Below are positions 59,271 through 64,000 of a stretch of DNA of 64,000 nucleotides, piece by piece (position 1 is the first letter of the stretch; each line of letters starts with the position of its first letter). The notes beneath the pieces are model-generated. The model had not been told where the DNA came from and did not search any database. It saw nothing but the letters and a program-made list of their open reading frames with translations. Source of the DNA: JACRCT01 sp049841135. Lineage in GTDB: Bacteria > Myxococcota > Myxococcia > Myxococcales > UBA5297. The stretch lies in NCBI GenBank assembly GCA_049841135.1, contig JASGHK010000002.1:186001-250000 (forward strand). Direction: 5' to 3'. A program made the translations under genes and the position numbers.

Positions 59271-61127
59271 CTACCTTGTTCCTTCCTGCTCCTGCTCGAG
59301 TTCCTTGGGGACTTCCATCCACTCCGGCGCCGAGACCCCCATCAGCGCCAGGGCGTTCGCGAACACCATCTTGAGCGCCCCCACCAGCATCAGCCGCGCC
59401 TTGGTCGACTCCGGGTCCGCCGGGATGACCACGCGCAACGATTTGTCCTGGTTGCCCTTGGTGTACCAGGACTGGAACGCCGCCGAGGTCTCCTGCACCC
59501 AGAAGAAGACACGGTGCGGCTCGAGCGCCTTGCCCGCCTCCACCACCATCGCCGGGAAGCTCAGGATGCGCCGCACCAGGTCCAGCTCCTCGGGCTGCGT
59601 CAGCTTCTTCTCCGCCAGGTCCAGGTCGAACGCCGGCACCGCGAAGCCCGACTCGGCGGCCTTCTTGAAGATGTTGGCGCAGCGGGCGTGCCCGTACTGG
59701 ACGTAGAAGACCGGGTTGTCCATGGTCTGCTTCTTGACCAGGTCCAGGTCGAAGGTGAGCTGGGAGTCGGCGCGCTTGATGAGGAACATCACCCGCGTCG
59801 CGTCCCGCCCGGCCTCGTCCACCACGTCGCGCAGGGTCACGAAGGTGCCGGCGCGCTTGCTCATCTTGTAGGGCTTGCCGTCCTTGACCAGGTTCACCAT
59901 CTGCACCAGCACGACGTCGAGCGAGCCCTTCTTGCCCGAGAGCGCCTCGACGGCGGACTTGACGCGCTTGACGTAGCCGCCGTGGTCCGCGCCCCACACG
60001 TCGATGAGCCAGTCGTGGCCGCGGTCGAGCTTGTCCTTGTGGTAGGCGATGTCGGCGGCGAAGTAGGTGTACGCGCCGTCCGACTTCTGCAGCGGCCGGT
60101 CCTGGTCGTCGCCGAAGGCGGTGGCCTTGAAGAGCAGCTGCTCGCGCGGCTCGTAGTCCTCGGCGTGGGCGGCGTCCTTGGGCGGAGGCAGCACGCCGCG
60201 GAACATGTGCCCCTTGGCGGTGAGCGCCTCGACGGCCTTGTCGATGGCCTTGTTGGCGTGGAGCGTCCGCTCGCTGAACCAGGAGTCGAACTCGATGTTG
60301 ATGGCCTTGAGGTCGTCCTTGATGACCAGGAGCATCTCGGCCATCGCGAAGTCGGTGAACAGGCCCTCGATCTCCGCCTGCGACGCCTCCTTGTGGGCCT
60401 CGCCGTGCTTCTCCTTGAACTTCTTGGCGGCGTCGATGAGGTACTCGCCCGGGTACGGGAGGATCTTGGCCATCGCGTCGTCCCAGTCGCGCCTCGCCTT
60501 CTTCTCCTCGGGCGTCTGGGGGTCCGCCGGCGGCACCGGCAGCTCGGGCTTGGGCACCGGAATGCCGCACTGCTCGCGGTAGCGCACGTAGAGCGCCTTG
60601 CCCAGCTGCTTCACCTGCCCGCCGGCGTCGTTGATGTAGTACTCGCGCACCACGTCGTAGCCGGTGGCCTTGAGCAGGGTGGCGATGGCGTCGCCGACGA
60701 CCGCGCCGCGCCCGTGGCCGACGTGCATGGGGCCGGTGGGGTTGGCGCTGACGTACTCGACCATCACCTTGCGCCCGCCGCCGGCCGAGCTGCGGCCGTA
60801 GGCGGCGCCCTTCTCCAGCACCTCGCCCAGGCCGGCGAGCCAGACGCGCGGGGAGATCCAGAGGTTGATGAACCCGGGCCCGGCGATCTCCGCCTTGGTG
60901 ACGAGCTTCTGCTCGTCGACCAGGTTGTCGAGCAGGATCTGCGCGACCTGGCGCGGCTGCTTCTTGGCCGCCTTGCCCAGGAGCATGGCGACGTTGCTGG
61001 ACCAGTCGCCGTGCTTGGGGTCCTTGGGCGCCTCGACGCCCACCTCACCGGTGAACGCCGGCAGAAGCCCCTTCTCCACGCACCGGGCGAGAGTCGCTGC
61101 GATGACCTGCTGTGCCTTGTCCTTCAC
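59271..61127 (-). CDS. argS: Arginyl-tRNA synthetase
   Basis: 618 residues from GTG 61127; GGAGGAG precedes it, whereas the upstream in-frame start lacks one. The HIGH-like motif HVGHG lies at 135-139 in the ANPTGPMHVGHGRG block, and KMSKR is in the second half. A terminal DALR-type anticodon-binding domain follows. It charges tRNA-Arg with arginine using ATP. The SPOR gene follows by 4 bp. LapB, HIT and SppA genes lie upstream on the same strand. Confidence 0.96.
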   Translation of the reverse strand: MKDKAQQVIAATLARCVEKGLLPAFTGEVGVEAPKDPKHGDWSSNVAMLLGKAAKKQPRQVAQILLDNLVDEQKLVTKAEIAGPGFINLWISPRVWLAGLGEVLEKGAAYGRSSAGGGRKVMVEYVSANPTGPMHVGHGRGAVVGDAIATLLKATGYDVVREYYINDAGGQVKQLGKALYVRYREQCGIPVPKPELPVPPADPQTPEEKKARRDWDDAMAKILPYPGEYLIDAAKKFKEKHGEAHKEASQAEIEGLFTDFAMAEMLLVIKDDLKAINIEFDSWFSERTLHANKAIDKAVEALTAKGHMFRGVLPPPKDAAHAEDYEPREQLLFKATAFGDDQDRPLQKSDGAYTYFAADIAYHKDKLDRGHDWLIDVWGADHGGYVKRVKSAVEALSGKKGSLDVVLVQMVNLVKDGKPYKMSKRAGTFVTLRDVVDEAGRDATRVMFLIKRADSQLTFDLDLVKKQTMDNPVFYVQYGHARCANIFKKAAESGFAVPAFDLDLAEKKLTQPEELDLVRRILSFPAMVVEAGKALEPHRVFFWVQETSAAFQSWYTKGNQDKSLRVVIPADPESTKARLMLVGALKMVFANALALMGVSAPEWMEVPKELEQEQEGTR

Positions 61128-61220
61128 GTCGCTCCTCCTGCTGCATCTTAGAAAGCGGAAGTGGTCCGTCAATGTAACTGCCGGCCGGCCGAGGGGCACT
61201 TCGCCAACAGCCCGTCCGGA

Positions 61221-62348
61221 CTAGGTTTTGTCGGAGCGTGCCCGGCGCTCCACGCAGTCCCAGCTCCGGCAGGCCGCGCACCGGAACTGCGGCTCGGCGT
61301 ACCCCTGGCCGCACTCCTTGCACTTGAAGCACGGCTCCTGCTGACCCAGCGTCTCGAGCAGCGACTCCATCTCCCGCCGGGCCGCCTCGCCCATGTTCGA
61401 CTCGAGCAGCGCCCGGCCGAGCTCGACGCGCGCCTGCACCGAGTTGGAGTCGAGGTCGAGGGCCCGGCGCAGGTGGACGAGCGCCTGATCCACCCGCTTC
61501 GACTCGCGCAGCCGGCTCGCCAGGGCCACGCGGGTCGCCGGGTGATCGGCGACGCCCAGCCGGGACTCGAAGAACGCCGCCGCCTCCTCGTCGCTCTCCG
61601 CGCCGGCGAGCGGCCCCGCCACCCGAATCGACAGCTCCGGGTCGAGCTCGCAAGCCCGGTGCAGCGCCGAGACGGCCTCGTCCTTGCGCCCCTGCCCTGC
61701 CGCGACCAACCCCACGGCGAGCGCCGCGTGCGCGCTCTGCGGCTCGACCTCGGCGGCCTTGCTGGCGAAGCTCGCGGCGAGGGCGGCATCGCTCTCGGCG
61801 AGCGCCGCCTCGGCCAGCAGGTGCGCGAGCAGGCTGCGCGAGCCCCCCGCCCCATCCACGAGCTGGCGCTGCCACTCCACCGCGCGCGCCCACTCGCTGC
61901 GGTCCTCGTGGATCTGGCGCAGGTGCGAGAGCGCCTCGGCGTGGCCGGGCTGGGCCTCGAGCAGCTGGGTCCACACCTCCACCGCGCGCTCGTGCATGCC
62001 GGCGCGCTGGTAGTCGAGCGCCAGCTCCTGGCGAATCTGCGAGCGCAGCGGCTCGCCCAGCTCGGGGGCGAGCAGCATGTTCTGGTGCAGGCGGATGGCG
62101 CGCTCGTGCTCCCCGGTGCGCCGGAACAGCGCGCCCAAAGCGAAGTAGGTCTCGATGGTCCGCGCGTCCTGCGCCACGCTCGTCAGCTCGGCGATGGCCT
62201 GGTCCGGCTCGTCGGAGAGCACGTAGCGGAAGCCCTTGAGCGTCGCCTGCGCGGCGTCCTCGGAGGTCCGGTTGCGGCGGTGCAGGCCCACCAGGACCGC
62301 CACCGCGACGGCCGCCGCGCCCACGCCGATGGCGAGCTCGAGGTCCAC
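61221..62348 (-). CDS. lapB: LapB/YciM-like TPR protein with rubredoxin-type zinc site
   Basis: A 375-residue protein: an N-terminal helix (~4-22) then TPRs (~40-320) and a C-terminal CxxC...CxxC site (CFKCKECGQGYAEPQFRCAAC, cut here) of the rubredoxin-like kind seen in LapB. LapB sits in the inner membrane and regulates lipopolysaccharide synthesis by promoting LpxC turnover in Enterobacteria. GTG 62348 lies 16 bp after the HIT stop. A weaker ribosome site is present. The family call is by layout and zinc site. Confidence 0.83.
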   Translation of the reverse strand: MDLELAIGVGAAAVAVAVLVGLHRRNRTSEDAAQATLKGFRYVLSDEPDQAIAELTSVAQDARTIETYFALGALFRRTGEHERAIRLHQNMLLAPELGEPLRSQIRQELALDYQRAGMHERAVEVWTQLLEAQPGHAEALSHLRQIHEDRSEWARAVEWQRQLVDGAGGSRSLLAHLLAEAALAESDAALAASFASKAAEVEPQSAHAALAVGLVAAGQGRKDEAVSALHRACELDPELSIRVAGPLAGAESDEEAAAFFESRLGVADHPATRVALASRLRESKRVDQALVHLRRALDLDSNSVQARVELGRALLESNMGEAARREMESLLETLGQQEPCFKCKECGQGYAEPQFRCAACRSWDCVERRARSDKT

Positions 62349-62364
62349 TTCGTCGGCCGTCCAG

Positions 62365-62862
62365 TCACTTCCCGCCGAGCGCGTCGAAGCGCGGCCGCAG
62401 GCGGTCGAAGGCGCCCTGAAGGTGCTCGACCATCACCTTGGTCTCGCCGATGACCGGCATGAAGTTGGTGTCGCCGCCCCAGCGCGGCACCGCGTGCCAG
62501 TGCAGGTGCTGGTCGATCCCCGCGCCGGCGATGCGGCCCAGGTTCATGCCGACGTTCATCCCCTCCGGCTTGTAGACGTCCATCAGGATGCCCACCGCCG
62601 CGCGCAGCAGCTTCTGCAGGTCGGCGAACTCCTCCTCCGGGAGCGCGTTCAGGTCGCTGACGTGCCGCCGGGGGATGACCATCAGGTGCCCCGAGTTGTA
62701 CGGGAACTTGTTGAGCATCGCGAAGGCGTGGGCGCTGCGGCCCAGGACCAGGTTCTCGCGGTCGTTCGCCTCGGCCGGGAAGAGGCAGAAGATGCAGCCG
62801 GTCGGCTTCTCCTGCTTGATGTACTCCATGCGCCAAGGCGCCCACAGCGTCTGCATCGGCAT
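62365..62862 (-). CDS. HIT-family nucleotide hydrolase/phosphorylase-like protein
   Basis: A 165-residue protein. CxxC (C23, C26) near the N-terminus with HV at ~67 suggests a structural zinc. The HIT signature HLHWHAV places the catalytic histidine triad at H119, H121 and H123. It resembles the bacterial AP4A-phosphorylase-like HIT group. It lies between lapB and sppA on the same strand. Confidence 0.88.
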   Translation of the reverse strand: MPMQTLWAPWRMEYIKQEKPTGCIFCLFPAEANDRENLVLGRSAHAFAMLNKFPYNSGHLMVIPRRHVSDLNALPEEEFADLQKLLRAAVGILMDVYKPEGMNVGMNLGRIAGAGIDQHLHWHAVPRWGGDTNFMPVIGETKVMVEHLQGAFDRLRPRFDALGGK

Positions 62863-62927
62863 CTGGAAGGCTCCCTTGGGGCTGTCGGCCGAAGCCCGGC
62901 CGGCACGGAGGCCGGCCGCTGCCCTCG

Positions 62928-63875
62928 CTACTGCGCCGCCGCCGGCATCGGCATCAGGAAGGCCGGCCCGACGATCTCCTGCTCGGCGCCGGTGGACGAG
63001 ACCGCCTCCTGCTTGAGGCCCTTGAACAGCGCGCGCCCGCCCTCCTTCATCAGCTCCTCGAACTTGAAGGGGTTCTCCTCGGGCGGGTACTGCAGCTTGG
63101 GCTCGTCGCCTTCGATCTTGCCCAGCTCCGCCGCGAGCTTGATGGCGTCGTTGAAGTTGCCCAGCTGGTCGACCAGCTTGAGCTCGAACGCCTGCTTACC
63201 GGTGAGCACGCGGCCGTCGGCGATGGGGCGCACGTCGTCCACCTTGAGGTTGCGGCCGGTGGCCACCGCCTCCAGGAACTGCTCGTAGATGTTGTTGGTC
63301 AGGCCCTGGAAGAACTCGCGGTCGTCGTCGTTCATCGGCCGGAACGGGTTGCCCACGTCCTTGAGCTTGCCGCTCTTGATGGTGTTCATGTCGAACTTCG
63401 CCCACTCGGCGATGCGGGTGAAGTTGGGCATCTGGCTGATGACGCCGATGGAGCCGGTGAGCGTGCCGGGCAGCGCCAGGACCTTGCCGCAGCCCGCGGC
63501 GATGTAGAAGCCGCCCGAGGCCGCCACGTTGCCCATGGAGCAGACTACCGGCTTCTTCTTGTCGTTCTGCAGCCGGCGCAGCTCGTCGTAGATCTCCTGG
63601 CTGGGCGCCACCGCGCCGCCGGGGGAGTCGATGCGCACCAGCACCGCCTTGATCTTCTCGTCGCGGCCGTACTTGCGCAGCGTCTTGAGCTGCTTGTCCA
63701 TGTTGACGATGGTGCCCTTGATCTCCACGACGCCGATGGCCGGGCCGCCGAAGGAGCTGCCGCCGTCCTCGCCGCCGCCCTTCACCGCCGCGTAGGCCAG
63801 CAGCAGGAAGGCGAACAGCGACAGGAACAGGCCGCCGAAGATCACGCCCAGCACGACCACCGACTTGCGATCCAT
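62928..63875 (-). CDS. sppA: Signal peptide peptidase SppA
   Basis: A 315-residue protein. One membrane helix (~5-32), then the S49 protease domain. The catalytic Ser120 is in NVAASGGFYIAA, and Lys170 (SGKLKDVG) is the general base. GTLTGSIGVISQMPN and RIDSPGGAVAPS are conserved. It is the short single-domain form (about half the E. coli length), which in Gram-positive and myxobacterial types assembles as an octamer. It degrades remnant signal peptides in the membrane. Confidence 0.93.
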   Translation of the reverse strand: MDRKSVVVLGVIFGGLFLSLFAFLLLAYAAVKGGGEDGGSSFGGPAIGVVEIKGTIVNMDKQLKTLRKYGRDEKIKAVLVRIDSPGGAVAPSQEIYDELRRLQNDKKKPVVCSMGNVAASGGFYIAAGCGKVLALPGTLTGSIGVISQMPNFTRIAEWAKFDMNTIKSGKLKDVGNPFRPMNDDDREFFQGLTNNIYEQFLEAVATGRNLKVDDVRPIADGRVLTGKQAFELKLVDQLGNFNDAIKLAAELGKIEGDEPKLQYPPEENPFKFEELMKEGGRALFKGLKQEAVSSTGAEQEIVGPAFLMPMPAAAQ

Positions 63876-63892
63876 CGCGCTTCCCCTTCCAG

Positions 63893-63925
63893 CAACGAAA
63901 GAGCCCCGTCGGGAGGACGGGGCTC
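63893..63925 (-). terminator. Rho-independent terminator for the gene at the right edge
   Basis: On the minus strand GAGCCCCGTC pairs with GACGGGGCTC around CTCCC, a perfect 10-bp stem, followed by TTTCGTT. It separates the gene ending at 63955 from sppA, which starts 18 bp further on. Confidence 0.8.
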
Positions 63926-63954
63926 TCGGGTTCTACCAAAGCTCCGCCGTGAGG

Positions 63955-64000
63955 CTAGATGAGGCCCTTCGCGCGGCGGATCATCTCGACGGTCTTGGAG
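63955..64000 (-). CDS. C-terminal end of a gene running past the window edge
   Basis: The minus strand is open from the edge to TAG 63955-63957 and reads SKTVEMIRRAKGLI at its end. Spacing to the terminator supports a real 3' end. Fourteen residues are too few to name the protein. Confidence 0.5.
   Translation of the reverse strand, partial: SKTVEMIRRAKGLI

Overview
The window is about 64 kb of visibly GC-rich DNA (roughly 70% G+C by eye). It most likely comes from a myxobacterium-like member of the former Deltaproteobacteria (Myxococcota). The reasons are GC-biased codon use, many secreted lipoproteins (several Cys-rich or Ala/Pro-rich), an HCD-type Ser/Thr kinase of the myxobacterial kind, an NtrC-type response regulator, split complex I genes and a selenoprotein. 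The lineage is an inference from gene content.

Layout. 1-8 kb: tRNA-Leu(CAA); a TPR membrane protein; a glutaredoxin-like selenoprotein read through an in-frame TGA; divergent from it, a receiver/degenerate-GGDEF protein followed by an FAD-oxidoreductase/receiver fusion; then an SDR epimerase, an Mrp Fe-S carrier and a lipoprotein. 8-14 kb: one polytopic protein of about 1,942 residues with an N-terminal zinc ribbon. 14-20 kb: a lipoprotein, nuoG-nuoH-nuoI, and a membrane-anchored Pro/Ala-rich protein. 20-24 kb: a ZIP metal transporter, a nine-copy ~79-bp tandem repeat built of competing palindromic arms, and a DUF1624-type acyltransferase. 24-34 kb: chalcone-isomerase-like protein, AmpG permease, a CHASE2 pseudo-cyclase, lipoproteins, a GNAT, a cardiolipin-synthase-like PLD and a YkgJ protein. 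34-42 kb: twin coiled-coil proteins, the threonine-catabolic pair tdh-kbl, a Cys-rich lipoprotein, UdgX, a TPR protein with a Ser/Thr kinase, and tRNA-Cys(GCA) with its own promoter and terminator. 42-46 kb: a small heavy-metal-binding protein facing a sigma54 two-component system behind rsgA. 46-54 kb: four large polytopic proteins of the YfhO and glycosyltransferase (GT39/ArnT-like) kind. 54-58 kb: a trypsin-like protease and a lipoprotein with 14 propeller-like repeats. 58-64 kb: SppA, HIT, LapB, ArgS and SPOR genes on one strand.

Sequence quality. Thirteen genes carry single-base indels, 17 in all. Fifteen are insertions, seven of them turning GATC into GATTC or GAATC and three expanding GAGCTC. 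Removing them restores conserved motifs and gene lengths divisible by three, so I read them as assembly or base-calling errors rather than true pseudogenes. Affected genes are annotated as whole genes with the break positions given.

How it fits together: the window is mainly housekeeping (translation, Fe-S assembly, respiration, envelope quality control) plus envelope and signalling genes. The most distinctive items are the selenoprotein beside two receiver-fusion proteins, the tandem palindrome array at 21.2-21.9 kb, UdgX, the 14-repeat propeller lipoprotein and the giant zinc-ribbon membrane protein.
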